Positions 53,222-62,212 of a stretch of DNA of 64,000 bases are shown one piece after another. A model generated the notes under the pieces. The model did no database searches, was not told the origin of the DNA, and worked only from the letters and a program-made list of their open reading frames with translations. Position 1 is the first letter of the stretch; each line of letters starts with the position of its first letter. Both the position numbers and the translations under genes were made by a program. The DNA is taken from the NCBI RefSeq assembly GCF_024623325.1, contig NZ_JANJZD010000002.1:186001-250000 (forward strand), read 5' to 3'. Source of the DNA: Acetatifactor muris. GTDB taxonomy: Bacteria; Bacillota; Clostridia; Lachnospirales; Lachnospiraceae.

Positions 53222-54865
53222 TCATTCTGAAAAATGCCTCAAAGGACGTTGTATTTCTTCCGCAATATACTGAATCGCTCCACCATATACGCCCAGCTGC
53301 CCGGCTTCCTCTGTCAATTCACTGTACACCTCCCGCAGAAGTGCTGTCACCCTGCCGATATTCCTTTTTCTTCCCTCTCCTGCTACATTTCCTGCTTCTG
53401 CCATCTCTACTGCATTTTCCCTGCTTTCCCCTTCGGCTGTCTCTCTCTCTTCTGCGTCCCACGCCGCTCCCATCTCTTCTGACTTACTTGCTGCTCTTGT
53501 GTTACCCGCCGCGCTTGCCAGCCTGACCGCTTCCTCCAACTTCATGCATATTTTGTCAAAAGCGGCTTTCCTGTCCGAAATGAGCTCCGCCTTTCCCAGC
53601 TTCTCAATCTCACCCTTCAGATAAAACAGCAGAATGCGCTCCTGGAACGCCAGATCAGCATACATTTTCTCGGTACTGCGTGCTGAATCCCTTTTCACCT
53701 CCGTCTGCCAGGACATCCGGACAGCTTCTTCCGGTAGACTCTCAAAAAAGGTAATTACCTCATCCAGCTGCTGTCTGAAATTCGAAATCCCCTCAAAAAG
53801 ATACTTCTGTGACGGTGCTCTCAGGCTATCCATATCGGCGGCAGAAGCCACATTTTCCAGCCGGATTCGATATTCTTCCAATGAATAAACCGTTATCTCC
53901 TCCAGCGGCATGTTCGAGAGACTTACGGCAATCTGCTGAACTTCATCGGCAATATATGCATAAGGGCACATGGGATCCGACAGTTTCAGAGCAGCCTCTT
54001 TCCCCACATCTGCGGCGTGCTGAATTTTCATCTGCGCCCTCTGCCGCATATCCTGAAAAATCAGTTCTGTCAGCTCGTTAAAAAATTCTGCAATCGCCTC
54101 TGCCTCCAGCCGGGCATGTTGTGCCAGCGTGTTACATTGATTGCAGAGCGGTCGGAAAGCTTCTCTGTGTTCCGGTATGGCTCTGGCTGTCATCAGCCCT
54201 GTCTGAAAAGCCATAAGCGCCGATTCAAATGCCGCGTCTTCAATCGCTTTTATAATGAAAAAACGTGTCGATATTTCATCCGGGCATTCTGCAATTGCTT
54301 TGACGCGCCCCAGGCTTTCCTTCAGCTGTTCTGCCAGCTTATCCGCTCTGTGGGCAACATGTTCCCAGAATGTCTCATAAGCTGCCGTGCCGTCCCCTCC
54401 CTTGCCCTTATTCTTTCTGATATACACCGCCGTCTCCCCGGCCTCCACAATTAATCCGTTCAGTTTTCTGATCATTTCGTCTGTGGTTTTCGAATACAAC
54501 ATAGCACTTCTCTCCTCTCTCACTCCGGGAAAGCATACAGACGGATGATATTTCCTGAATTCCGTGGGCGTTATCCCCAGATAAGCCTTGAAACTGCGGG
54601 TAAAGCCTTCATGAGAATCGTAACCATATTTTAACGCCACCTCAAGAACGGTGCCGCCCGTCCGTGTCAGCTCTTCGGCCGCAAGAGCCAGCTTACGTCT
54701 GGTCACATATGCCATGACGCTGTCCCCCACCACTTCCCGGAACATTCGCTGATAATGATATCTGGAAAAATGAATGCTTTCCGCAAGCATTTCCACAGTC
54801 AGCTTTTCCTGAATCCGCTCCTCAATCACGGCAAGCGAACGAAATATCGGTGTCCTGTCACGCAT
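53222..54865 (-). CDS. AraC-family regulator with long unclassified C-terminal region
   Basis: About 547 residues. The two AraC helix-turn-helix motifs are N-terminal (about 10-105: IEERIQEKLTVEMLAESIHFSRYHYQRMFREVVGDSVMAYVTRRKLALAAEEL and VALKYGYDSHEGFTRSFKAYLGITPTEFRKYHP). The remaining about 440 residues are helical and resemble no domain I know; a low-complexity acidic stretch lies near 470-510. Most AraC proteins with an N-terminal reader have a GyrI-like domain of about 160 residues, so this tail is unusually long. ATG 54865 has AGGAGA before it. Confidence 0.85.
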   Translation of the reverse strand: MRDRTPIFRSLAVIEERIQEKLTVEMLAESIHFSRYHYQRMFREVVGDSVMAYVTRRKLALAAEELTRTGGTVLEVALKYGYDSHEGFTRSFKAYLGITPTEFRKYHPSVCFPGVREERSAMLYSKTTDEMIRKLNGLIVEAGETAVYIRKNKGKGGDGTAAYETFWEHVAHRADKLAEQLKESLGRVKAIAECPDEISTRFFIIKAIEDAAFESALMAFQTGLMTARAIPEHREAFRPLCNQCNTLAQHARLEAEAIAEFFNELTELIFQDMRQRAQMKIQHAADVGKEAALKLSDPMCPYAYIADEVQQIAVSLSNMPLEEITVYSLEEYRIRLENVASAADMDSLRAPSQKYLFEGISNFRQQLDEVITFFESLPEEAVRMSWQTEVKRDSARSTEKMYADLAFQERILLFYLKGEIEKLGKAELISDRKAAFDKICMKLEEAVRLASAAGNTRAASKSEEMGAAWDAEERETAEGESRENAVEMAEAGNVAGEGRKRNIGRVTALLREVYSELTEEAGQLGVYGGAIQYIAEEIQRPLRHFSE

Positions 54866-55270
54866 GCTTCCATCTCCTGTTACCATAATAATTGATAATA
54901 GAATCTTGCTTTTCATTTCACATGATACAACAGAATGAAATTCTTATCTTGACCAAAAGTGCCGTATTCTATATCTCCTGTATCTGTTTTTCAGTTTAGG
55001 GCTTTCATTTTCAATGTCAATCCGGGCAGAGCATGGACCTGCTGCCACTTTCATCATTGTAGCATAGCGGCAGAGCAAAATCACTCTTTGCTTTTTCTCA
55101 TTTTGGAGTATAATATACAATAGAATCCACCCTTGGCTGGAATTCTATTTATTACCTTACTTTCCATGCAAGGTGGAGCCGCCTGATGCATAGGAGTTTA
55201 CTGAATAATAAGAATTCCATGATCTGTCCGAATCGTTACCTATGTCAGCCTGTCACAAGGAGAATGAAAG
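54866..55270. other. Divergent intergenic region with a hairpin
   Basis: No gene was seen. AATAGAATCCA (55119-55129) and TGGAATTCTATT (55138-55149) form a stem with one bulge and a loop CCCTTGGC, just after GAGTATAATATAC, which looks like a -10 region for the YbaK gene. The hairpin would then be at the 5' end of that transcript. Confidence 0.4.
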
Positions 55271-55756
55271 ATGGCAAAACAAAAAGAAATCAAGACCAAT
55301 GCCATGCGCATATTGGAATCCATGAAGCTTCCATACACTCACATTGCTTATGAATGCAATGAGTTTGTGGACGCAATACAGATTGCGGATATGCTTTCTC
55401 TGCCTTATGAGAAAGTATACAAGACTCTGGTCACTGTGGGCAGCAGCCGGGACTATTTTGTATTTGTGATTCCCATTGCCGAAGAGCTGGACCTGAAGGC
55501 CGCCGCCAGAAGTACAGGGCAGAAAAGTGTGGAAATGATTCATGTGAAAGATATCAACAAAATCACCGGCTATATCCGGGGCGGCTGTACTGCAATCGGC
55601 ATGAAAAAACAATATGTAACCAAAATCGACCTGTCTGCCAGAGCGCAGGAGAAAATCATCGTCAGCGGAGGCAGAATCGGTTCACAGCTGGAATTAAGCC
55701 CGGAGGACCTGGCCCGGGCGGCAGGCGCCGAATTTGCAGACCTTGTCAGACACTAA
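55271..55756 (+). CDS. ybaK: YbaK/EbsC-type aminoacyl-tRNA deacylase
   Basis: A 161-residue editing enzyme of the Cys-tRNA(Pro) deacylase type, which removes cysteine wrongly attached to proline tRNA. The family is recognised by MRILESMKLPYTHIAYECNE, the conserved Lys in KVYKTLV, and the C-terminal KITGYIRGGCTAIGMKKQYVTKIDLSARAQEKIIVSGGRIGSQLELSPEDL. The length is normal. AAGGAG precedes the ATG. It is monocistronic. Confidence 0.93.
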   Translation: MAKQKEIKTNAMRILESMKLPYTHIAYECNEFVDAIQIADMLSLPYEKVYKTLVTVGSSRDYFVFVIPIAEELDLKAAARSTGQKSVEMIHVKDINKITGYIRGGCTAIGMKKQYVTKIDLSARAQEKIIVSGGRIGSQLELSPEDLARAAGAEFADLVRH

Positions 55757-55815
55757 GGTATTAAAACAAAATACTTTCTTCCGTTTTTAAGTTATGATGC
55801 GGCAGCTTATCATAA

Positions 55816-56034
55816 TGGGGCAGTGGTCTATACGGGCGATACCTTTCTGGGTGGTTTTATAAGAAAAACCGCGCCTGCGGAACCATGATGTACACCCATC
55901 ACGCCATCTACTCCCCGGAGGTCCCCTTTTTCCGGGACGGCCGTTTCAGGCTGCTGCCCGCTCCAGTCACCGCATCGGTATTGACTCTGCCCGCTGTCAA
56001 TATGGGACAGCTTACCTTTCCTGCTTTACTCTAA
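55816..56034 (+). pseudogene. TIGR02452/PARG-like macrodomain protein remnant
   Basis: A frame of about 72 codons reads SGLYGRYLSGWFYKKNRACGTMMYTHHAIYSPEVPFFRDGRFRLLPAPVTASVLTLPAVNMGQ and then stops. This matches the central part of microbial poly(ADP-ribose) glycohydrolase-like proteins (the YSPxVPxFRD segment followed by a strand with PAVN). The N-terminal catalytic part (NFAxAxxPGGG, QEE) and the C-terminus are missing. No ribosome site is found. Confidence 0.6.
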
Positions 56035-57473
56035 TTCAGCAGTACCATATCAGGATTTGTCCTGTAATACACCGCCCTCGAGACCTTATCTGCCTCCAGA
56101 TATCCATTTTGGACGAGATTCTGAAGGATCTGCTTTCGGAAATAGGTGGAATCGCTTATCTCCAGATATTCCGCTATCTCCGAGGCCTTGTGTGCCAGGA
56201 AATAGCAAAACGCCAATACTTTGCCGTCATAGTCAGTACCATTCGGCACCGGCACAAAGGTAAGTATGGGAATATTGCTCTCCGCTATTCCTTCTTCGTA
56301 AGTCAGATCCGGAAGTGTAAGGGTAAAATGATCGGAAGAAGAATAAATATATGGTCGATGCGTCTCATCGGCTTCCCTGTACTCTTCTATGATTTTATCG
56401 AAGCCTGTCCCGGCCGCCTCCATAACATTGCAGCTAACCAGAACGGCGGAAATCAGCTCATTCCTTCTCTTTGAAATAATTCCTGATAAGTCATATGTTT
56501 TTCCCAGTTTTTCACCTCTGTAAAAACCTCCCGGCGACGATATTTCCAGCCGGTTTCTGAACATATCTACCTGAATCTGGGTTCCGTCCAGAAAATAATC
56601 CCGATGTGCGACTGCATTGATAACACCTTCAAACAAAGCCCTACGGGGATAGGCGTCTACATTCTTCCTTGATTCTCCTAATTTTATCAGGGAGTGATTC
56701 ATTCGCTGTATTACAAATTCCATCATATAATTGATTGCAGAAATAATATTTCCGCAAAATCGGTTAATCGTTACAATTCGTTCGCTCCCCTTATTAAACC
56801 CGGAAAAAACCGAGCACTGCACCTCTGTCTTTTTCTCCTGATAATCATCTGCAAACAACAGCGCTCCATTTGCCAGAGTCCCGGCCTCATTATAAAATCC
56901 CATTGAGCGTAATGCTTTCTCTGTCAAAACCTTTCCGTCATTATGAGAGGCATAAAATTCCCGCAGTGTATTGAAATCCCCGGCCTCGTATTTCCTGTCT
57001 GAATCCAGGATATCATACTGCGTATTTTTGCTTTTCACACTCATGTCTATAATTTCTTCATAGGTTGCACCATTGGTAAATCCATCTCTTCTCATATAGA
57101 TTGACGGAATATTCTTATACTTTAAAATAACCGGCCTGACAACAGATTCCGGTATTTGAATACGAATGATAAACCTCTCATGCCCTTTCATTTCATAGCG
57201 AACAAAGAAAATTTTCATCTTCGGCCTGGGGATTAAATGTTCATTCACCTGATTATTAAAATAATTGCGTTCGTTGTCCGCTTCTGTCCTTTCAAACCCA
57301 ATAAGCCTGTTGGTCTTATCCTCCACACCAATGTAAAAATCTCCCCCCGACGCATTGGCAAAACCCGCTATACTTTTCAGCCACCCCACAACATCATCCC
57401 TGTTCAGCCTGCTTTTACACTCAACCTTATCGCTTTCCAGCTGTAAATCGTTTATAATCTCTTCCAAATACAT
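56031..57473 (-). CDS. AlbA/Schlafen-type ATP-binding regulator with winged-helix C-terminus
   Basis: About 480 residues. The N-terminal AlbA_2 domain (about 1-130: ESDKVECKSRLNRDDVVGWLKSIAGFANASGGDFYIGVED) is followed by an HATPase-like region (GVINAVAHRDYFLDGTQIQVDMFRNRLEISSPGGFYRGEKLG) and a C-terminal winged-helix segment (FLAHKASEIAEYLEISDSTYFRKQILQNLVQNGYLE). Such proteins are thought to be transcription regulators. ATG 57473 begins the conserved part; the frame is open 19 codons further. Phased TGAAGT repeats lie directly upstream, likely its own control region. Confidence 0.85.
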   Translation of the reverse strand: MYLEEIINDLQLESDKVECKSRLNRDDVVGWLKSIAGFANASGGDFYIGVEDKTNRLIGFERTEADNERNYFNNQVNEHLIPRPKMKIFFVRYEMKGHERFIIRIQIPESVVRPVILKYKNIPSIYMRRDGFTNGATYEEIIDMSVKSKNTQYDILDSDRKYEAGDFNTLREFYASHNDGKVLTEKALRSMGFYNEAGTLANGALLFADDYQEKKTEVQCSVFSGFNKGSERIVTINRFCGNIISAINYMMEFVIQRMNHSLIKLGESRKNVDAYPRRALFEGVINAVAHRDYFLDGTQIQVDMFRNRLEISSPGGFYRGEKLGKTYDLSGIISKRRNELISAVLVSCNVMEAAGTGFDKIIEEYREADETHRPYIYSSSDHFTLTLPDLTYEEGIAESNIPILTFVPVPNGTDYDGKVLAFCYFLAHKASEIAEYLEISDSTYFRKQILQNLVQNGYLEADKVSRAVYYRTNPDMVLLN

Positions 57474-57536
57474 ATACACCACCCAAACTTTCAGGAATTG
57501 TATTACCAGGCAAATTTTAGTTACCGTCATTATAAA

Positions 57537-57650
57537 TTCACTTCATTGTCAACTTCAATATTACTTCAAATTCACTTCATTGTCAACTTCAATATTACTT
57601 CAATACAACTTCATCATCGCTTCAACTTCACTTCAATTTACCATGAAGTA
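57537..57650 (-). repeat. Phased TGAAGT repeats upstream of the AlbA-type regulator
   Basis: A 34-bp unit starting at 57537 is repeated exactly at 57571. Within and beyond it, CTTCA (TGAAG on the minus strand) recurs about every 11 bp: near 57541, 57552, 57564, 57575, 57586, 57598, 57608 and further to 57645. On the minus strand TTGACA and TAATAT, 17 bp apart, lie inside the array and could be the promoter. From 57651 to 57847 nothing else was recognised. Confidence 0.8.
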
Positions 57651-57847
57651 ACCGCTATTGTATCAAAAACTGCAAATTCTATACATCTGCTCCTATAATC
57701 TTTCAAATCTGTAAGATAAATCAAGTTGACAGGAAGCCTGCTGCTATGCCTCATTGACACACAACTATACATAAATTTACCCTTACAACACAATTCAGCC
57801 ACCATGAACCGCTCTGGTCACAGTGGCTGATACTGCTGATTTTCCCA

Positions 57848-58258
57848 TTACTTCATATAGAATCCTATGATTTCCATATCAGTGTTGAAGCTCACGGTAT
57901 ATGTGATTTTACTGTTCTTAAAAGATGCCACTGCAACGGCCACCGCACAGTCTGTCCCGGCCGAGTCCTTCTGACCTACTACGGCAATACTCTTATACTC
58001 CTGAAATTCTCCCGCCTTAGCCATCGCATCTCCTGCCGCGGCGGCCAGAGCCTCCGCAGTGAGGGCTGCCTGCATCTCCTGACTCATCATTGCCACACAT
58101 TCCTCATATTCTCCGGCAATCAGATGGTCCACCGCCTTCTGCACAGTCTCCTTTACCGTTGCCTCATCAAAACCGTCTGCCAGCTTTGTGCTGCTGCAGC
58201 CTGTCAACCAGAATGCCGCCAGAATCGTAATCATTACCATACAAATACCTTTTTTCAT
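57848..58258 (-). CDS. DUF3887-type lipoprotein
   Basis: About 136 residues. The signal KKGICMVMITILAAFWLTGC ends in a good lipobox. The mature part (FDEATVKETVQKAVDHLIAGEYEECVAMMSQEMQAALTAEALAAAAGDAM ... SFNTDMEIIGFYMK) matches DUF3887, an NTF2-like fold of unknown role. ATG 58258 is preferred because AAAGGA lies before it; GTG 58264 overlaps the YhfC stop. It is co-transcribed with the YhfC protease gene, as is common for this pair. Confidence 0.85.
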   Translation of the reverse strand: MKKGICMVMITILAAFWLTGCSSTKLADGFDEATVKETVQKAVDHLIAGEYEECVAMMSQEMQAALTAEALAAAAGDAMAKAGEFQEYKSIAVVGQKDSAGTDCAVAVAVASFKNSKITYTVSFNTDMEIIGFYMK

Positions 58259-58260
58259 AC

Positions 58261-58968
58261 TCACTTATCCTTTCTATGATAAACCCATATGCCCAGCATC
58301 AGCGTCAGGCTCCCACATAGTGCTGCATAGAACTCTATTCCCAGAATACCCACGCCAAATACCCGGGGCAGAATCACTACCGCTGCATCCAGCACCGTAT
58401 GCAGTGCCACCGCCAGAATCCAGTACCACAATGCCCTCCCTTCCCGCACACCGTACATAATCAGAAGAGAAGCCCCTGTATGGAAAGCAACGGCAAAAAG
58501 CCGCTCGGCTCCTGCTGTCAATACGCTTCCCCAGTCTGCCGGAAATAATGTACTCTGCCCTGCAAGGGTCATCACCACTCCCGCAATCATATTGGGTCCC
58601 ACCAGCAGCATGGCTTCTATCCCGCCGTGTCCCAGCCCGAAAGCCAGACCGTGTTCGAAGGACCGCTTTTCCTTCAGAAAGCATTTTACAGCAATCCAGC
58701 GAGCACTTTCCTCGGCCAGCCCTGCAGTCACTCCCAGGAACAGACCATAGACCCAGGGATATAATGGCAGCATGGAAAACCATGTGAACTGTGGAAGCAC
58801 CAACTGCAAAATCGGAATTCGGATGAGCAGCTGGCTTACCACAAAGGCAAGCGCTCCCCAGCAAAAAGCCTTCCCTGTTCCCTTTTTCTTCCGTACCAGA
58901 ATAACCAGCCCGGCAACGGGCAGCCCATAACAAATTACCATTCCAATTATCAGGCTGAATAGCAGCAT
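58261..58968 (-). CDS. YhfC-family intramembrane glutamic protease
   Basis: A 235-residue membrane protein with about seven helices. Putative active-site motifs of the CPBP/YhfC group are visible: GLAEESARWIAVKCFL (EExxR-like), FGLGHGGIEAML and VALHTVLDAAVV (His-containing helices). YhfC proteins are predicted membrane proteases or chaperones of unknown substrate. The following lipoprotein overlaps or abuts it and is the likely partner. Confidence 0.88.
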   Translation of the reverse strand: MLLFSLIIGMVICYGLPVAGLVILVRKKKGTGKAFCWGALAFVVSQLLIRIPILQLVLPQFTWFSMLPLYPWVYGLFLGVTAGLAEESARWIAVKCFLKEKRSFEHGLAFGLGHGGIEAMLLVGPNMIAGVVMTLAGQSTLFPADWGSVLTAGAERLFAVAFHTGASLLIMYGVREGRALWYWILAVALHTVLDAAVVILPRVFGVGILGIEFYAALCGSLTLMLGIWVYHRKDK

Positions 58969-59010
58969 GTTTTCACCTCCTTGTATGCCTTTATTTTAGA
59001 ATTTCCCCGT

Positions 59011-59051
59011 GAAAAAAGCAATATGCCCTACCTAAGATACAGCATATTGCT
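59011..59051 (-). terminator. Rho-independent terminator after the GHKL kinase gene
   Basis: AGCAATATGC and GCATATTGCT (59051-59042 with 59026-59017) form a perfect 10-bp stem on the minus strand, followed by TTTTTT. It lies 21 bp after the stop of the kinase gene. Confidence 0.88.
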
Positions 59052-59071
59052 CCTAAGAGACAGGATTGCCT

Positions 59072-60364
59072 TCAGGAAGCCTCCGCAGTCAGCATCACCC
59101 GGACAATAAACACGCCTTCCTTCCAGTCAAACTGCACGTCGCCTCCATACTGCTTAACGGTCTGCCGTATAATTTTAAGTCCCAGTCCTTCATGGCCAAC
59201 CCGCCGGGAACGGAATAGCTCTGCATCCCTCACCGGTTCCCTGTCACAGCTGTTTTCCACGGTAACAGATAAGAACTCCCGCACCCTGTTTACCCGCAGT
59301 TTCACATATCCGTCCCGGCTCTGCGCAGCAGCTGCCACAGCATTGTCCAGCAGATTGGCAAACAATGCCGTCACATCCGTATCCTTCATAAAATCCAGAG
59401 ACAGCTCTCCTATTTTAAAGTCCTCATGTATGCCTGTCTGTCGCATTGTTCGGGCCTTATCATTCAGGATAATATTCAGCAGTTTTTCTGAAGTATAATA
59501 TTTCTGCTGGAAACGGTTCAACATCCTGTGGATATCTCCCGCATACCCGGCCGCTTCCTGTGGATTTCCCTCACTGTACAACGCCTCCATGGCCAGAATA
59601 TGATTTCTGATATCATGAATTGTTTTTCTGGATGCCTCGTACTTCTGTTCCTCCTGCTCATAATACCGATGCTGCATTTCGGCCTGGGCGCGATACAGGT
59701 TTCTCTCATTCTCCAGCCTGTGATTCTCGCTCATCGTTTCTACCAGCACACAGAAATAGATATTCAGTCCAATCAGAAGAATCAGATTCACCCCAAGCAG
59801 GAACATGCTGTACCCGGTGGGAAAAATCTGCATTAAATACACCATACAATACATGTTGAAGATAGAATACAACGGCAGCAAAACAGATATCATCACCTGC
59901 CTCATGGTGATACGCCGTCCTGCCTTTCGGCCCACTACCAGAACAATCAGCATAATCACCATAAATTCTGCCATCCTGGTACTTACCACCAGCAGAATAT
60001 ATTCCAGATCCCGGGAATTCAGATACAGAATCCCTGTGAGCCACAACACCTGCACACTCAGAGACATGAACATATCTGTCAGAAAAACTGCCGCAGAGAG
60101 AATCAGATAATACAGACAATAAATCCATGGCTTTTCAAATATCCACCGGGCCACCAGACAAAACAGGAACAGAAAAGAAAGGTTCACCCATGTATTTCCC
60201 AGCAGAGAAAAAGCTACCGTTGCCACCGTATATACCAGAATAATCACAATGGAACGCCGGCTGATACCCTTCTGACCCGCAATTCGATAAGCCCCATAGA
60301 ACATGGCGCCAATCAGAAAAATACTGCCCACACAGGGAAGCCCAAAGTAAATCAGGAATTCCAT
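59072..60364 (-). CDS. GHKL sensor histidine kinase (AgrC-like)
   Basis: A 430-residue kinase with about six membrane helices in the first 215 residues, then the H-box region RKTIHDIRNHILAMEALY and a GHKL ATPase domain (NLLDNAVAAAAQS, GHEGLGLKIIRQTVKQYGGDVQF). It is the third GHKL kinase in the window and overlaps its LytTR regulator gene by 13 bp. It may sense a peptide signal; no agrB or agrD-like gene is next to it. Confidence 0.92.
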   Translation of the reverse strand: MEFLIYFGLPCVGSIFLIGAMFYGAYRIAGQKGISRRSIVIILVYTVATVAFSLLGNTWVNLSFLFLFCLVARWIFEKPWIYCLYYLILSAAVFLTDMFMSLSVQVLWLTGILYLNSRDLEYILLVVSTRMAEFMVIMLIVLVVGRKAGRRITMRQVMISVLLPLYSIFNMYCMVYLMQIFPTGYSMFLLGVNLILLIGLNIYFCVLVETMSENHRLENERNLYRAQAEMQHRYYEQEEQKYEASRKTIHDIRNHILAMEALYSEGNPQEAAGYAGDIHRMLNRFQQKYYTSEKLLNIILNDKARTMRQTGIHEDFKIGELSLDFMKDTDVTALFANLLDNAVAAAAQSRDGYVKLRVNRVREFLSVTVENSCDREPVRDAELFRSRRVGHEGLGLKIIRQTVKQYGGDVQFDWKEGVFIVRVMLTAEAS

Positions 60365-61071
60365 CCCATCCGTCCCCTTTCTCCCGCCAGGTATTCGTTC
60401 AATGCTCTGCGGAACTGTGCCGACTTCTTCTGGGACAGAGGAACGACACTTCCGTCTGTCAACGTGACATCATATCCATGAATGCGCTGAACCGCATATA
60501 AATTCACAATAAAGCTTTTGTGGGGCACGGCAAATCCATAGCCTTCCATCTCCCCTGCCAGCTCTGTAATCCGCCGCTTCAAATGCCAGATCTGCCCTGC
60601 GGAGCGCATCAGCACCTGCCGGTTCAGATATTCAAAGCAAAGAATGTCGGACGGCACAATATGCACAATTCCCTCCTTCGCCTGAAATTCCAGCTCAGGT
60701 TCCGGCATAACCAGCCCGTATGCACAGGCCTCGTCCAGCTGCGCGTACAATTCCTCTGCCTTCAGAGGCTTCAGCAGATAGGCAAAGGCATGGACCTTAA
60801 AGGCAAAAATCGTATAATCGCTGTAATTCGTGATATAAATCAGCTTCACTTCCTTATCCGTCTCCCGGATGCGCCGGGCAGTCTCTATTCCGTTCAAGCC
60901 GTCCATGTCTATGTCCAACAGCACAATATCATACGTTTTCCCTGCAGTCAGAAGCGCTTCCCCACTGGTATACACATCCGTAACCAGGTGAGCTTTCCTG
61001 TATCTTTTCAATAATTTCAGCGTTTGTTCGAGCATTCTCTCATCGTCATCACAGACCGCTATTCTTATCAT
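60352..61071 (-). CDS. LytTR-family response regulator
   Basis: About 239 residues. Receiver domain with VCDDDE, phospho-accepting Asp in DIVLLDIDMDGLNG and Lys in YLLKPL; C-terminal LytTR domain with DILCFEYLNRQVLMRS and FAVPHKSFIVNLYAV. ATG 61071 (MIRIAVCDDD) gives the normal start; 61083 adds four residues. It is upstream of and overlapping the kinase. Targets are unknown. Confidence 0.93.
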   Translation of the reverse strand: MIRIAVCDDDERMLEQTLKLLKRYRKAHLVTDVYTSGEALLTAGKTYDIVLLDIDMDGLNGIETARRIRETDKEVKLIYITNYSDYTIFAFKVHAFAYLLKPLKAEELYAQLDEACAYGLVMPEPELEFQAKEGIVHIVPSDILCFEYLNRQVLMRSAGQIWHLKRRITELAGEMEGYGFAVPHKSFIVNLYAVQRIHGYDVTLTDGSVVPLSQKKSAQFRRALNEYLAGERGRMGWNS

Positions 61072-61224
61072 TTTCCTATACAATCCCCTGTTCCTATAAA
61101 ACCATGCTCTGTCCTGTTAATATTGCCTTCTATTCTTCCGAAAGCCTCTACATCCACGCTGACAGCGGTAACATACAGATATCGTAATTGCATAAAAAGT
61201 GCCGCATAAACAGCTCCCATTTTG

Positions 61225-62145
61225 TCACTGATAATTTTCCTGCATTTTTTCGACAATCTCCAGCATTTCCTCCCGAATCTCCTTTGGTTCCAACAGCCAG
61301 ACCTTATGGCCGAAAGCCAGAAGCCAGGAAATCAGATTTTCCTTATTCGTGTAATCCGCATGGAAAAGCAGCCTGCCATCTTCCTGTTCTTCAAAGCATC
61401 CCAGCCCATACTCCTCCACCAGCTTCCATTTGCAATCTGCATCGAAAATTGCTTTTACCTGGATTTCCCCCGGGAAAATTCTATCATCGTCCAAATCCGG
61501 CAGCACTGCTTTCTGTTTCTCGAAGCTCTCTTCACACAGTTTCAGCTTTTCCATCCGATTCAGCTTGAACAGCCGAAAGTCTTCCCGCAGACAGCACCAT
61601 CCCCACACATACCAGCTTGTCCACCGGAAGACCAGGTAATACGGCCGAATTCTCCTCATACTCTCGCTTCCGGGCGCAAAATACAGGAATTCCAGCTCCC
61701 TGCAATGGTCGATTCCATTTCGTATCCGCTCAATTTTAAAGGCCAGTGCATCCTTATACCAGGAAGACAGGTCAATCAGAACAGATGGCTTTCTCTCTGT
61801 GTCATCTTCCTCCGTAAAGTCAGAGGCCCCCACAAAAAGCTTCTCCTTCAGCCGGGCATAGCGTTTTGTTTCATTGACGCTGTCCAGGCTTCCCAGCCCC
61901 GCCAGAATATCCTGCATTTCCGTCGTTGTGAGCAGCGTTTTATCTATCTTATAATTCTCCATAATGGATATGCCGCCGCCTGTTCCCTGCCTGGTCACTA
62001 TGGGAATCCCCGCCTTGCACAGGGCTTCAATGTCCCTGTTGACAGTGCGTCTGGACACTTCAAAGCGCTCTGCCAGATACGGCGCGGTAACGGTATCCTT
62101 CTGTAATAAAACTGAAAGAATTCCAATCAAACGGTCCACTTTCAT
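61225..62145 (-). CDS. YafY-type WYL-domain transcriptional regulator
   Basis: A 306-residue regulator: an N-terminal HTH_11 winged helix (IGILSVLLQKDTVTAPYLAERFEVSRRTVNRDIEALCKAGIPIVTRQGTGGGISI), a WYL domain (about 140-215: IDHCRELEFLYFAPGSESMRRIRPYYLVFRWTSWYVWGWCCLREDFRLFKLNRM), and a C-terminal WCX region. Such proteins sense small molecules or nucleic acid and are often repressors. It is complete and monocistronic, transcribed after the hybrid kinase/GNAT unit. Confidence 0.92.
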   Translation of the reverse strand: MKVDRLIGILSVLLQKDTVTAPYLAERFEVSRRTVNRDIEALCKAGIPIVTRQGTGGGISIMENYKIDKTLLTTTEMQDILAGLGSLDSVNETKRYARLKEKLFVGASDFTEEDDTERKPSVLIDLSSWYKDALAFKIERIRNGIDHCRELEFLYFAPGSESMRRIRPYYLVFRWTSWYVWGWCCLREDFRLFKLNRMEKLKLCEESFEKQKAVLPDLDDDRIFPGEIQVKAIFDADCKWKLVEEYGLGCFEEQEDGRLLFHADYTNKENLISWLLAFGHKVWLLEPKEIREEMLEIVEKMQENYQ

Positions 62146-62212
62146 AACTGCTCTCCAATCTCAGTCTGCTCATCCCTTCCCTTTCTTCCCCGGCAACATA
62201 ATAAGAGGAAAT

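Noticed and set aside
57537..57650. CRISPR array
   Set aside because: The 34-bp copies are directly adjacent without spacers and are made of shorter 11-bp phased motifs.
61222..62106. A 294-residue plus-strand frame opposite the WYL regulator
   Set aside because: Antisense to a complete, recognisable regulator; no domain pattern of its own.
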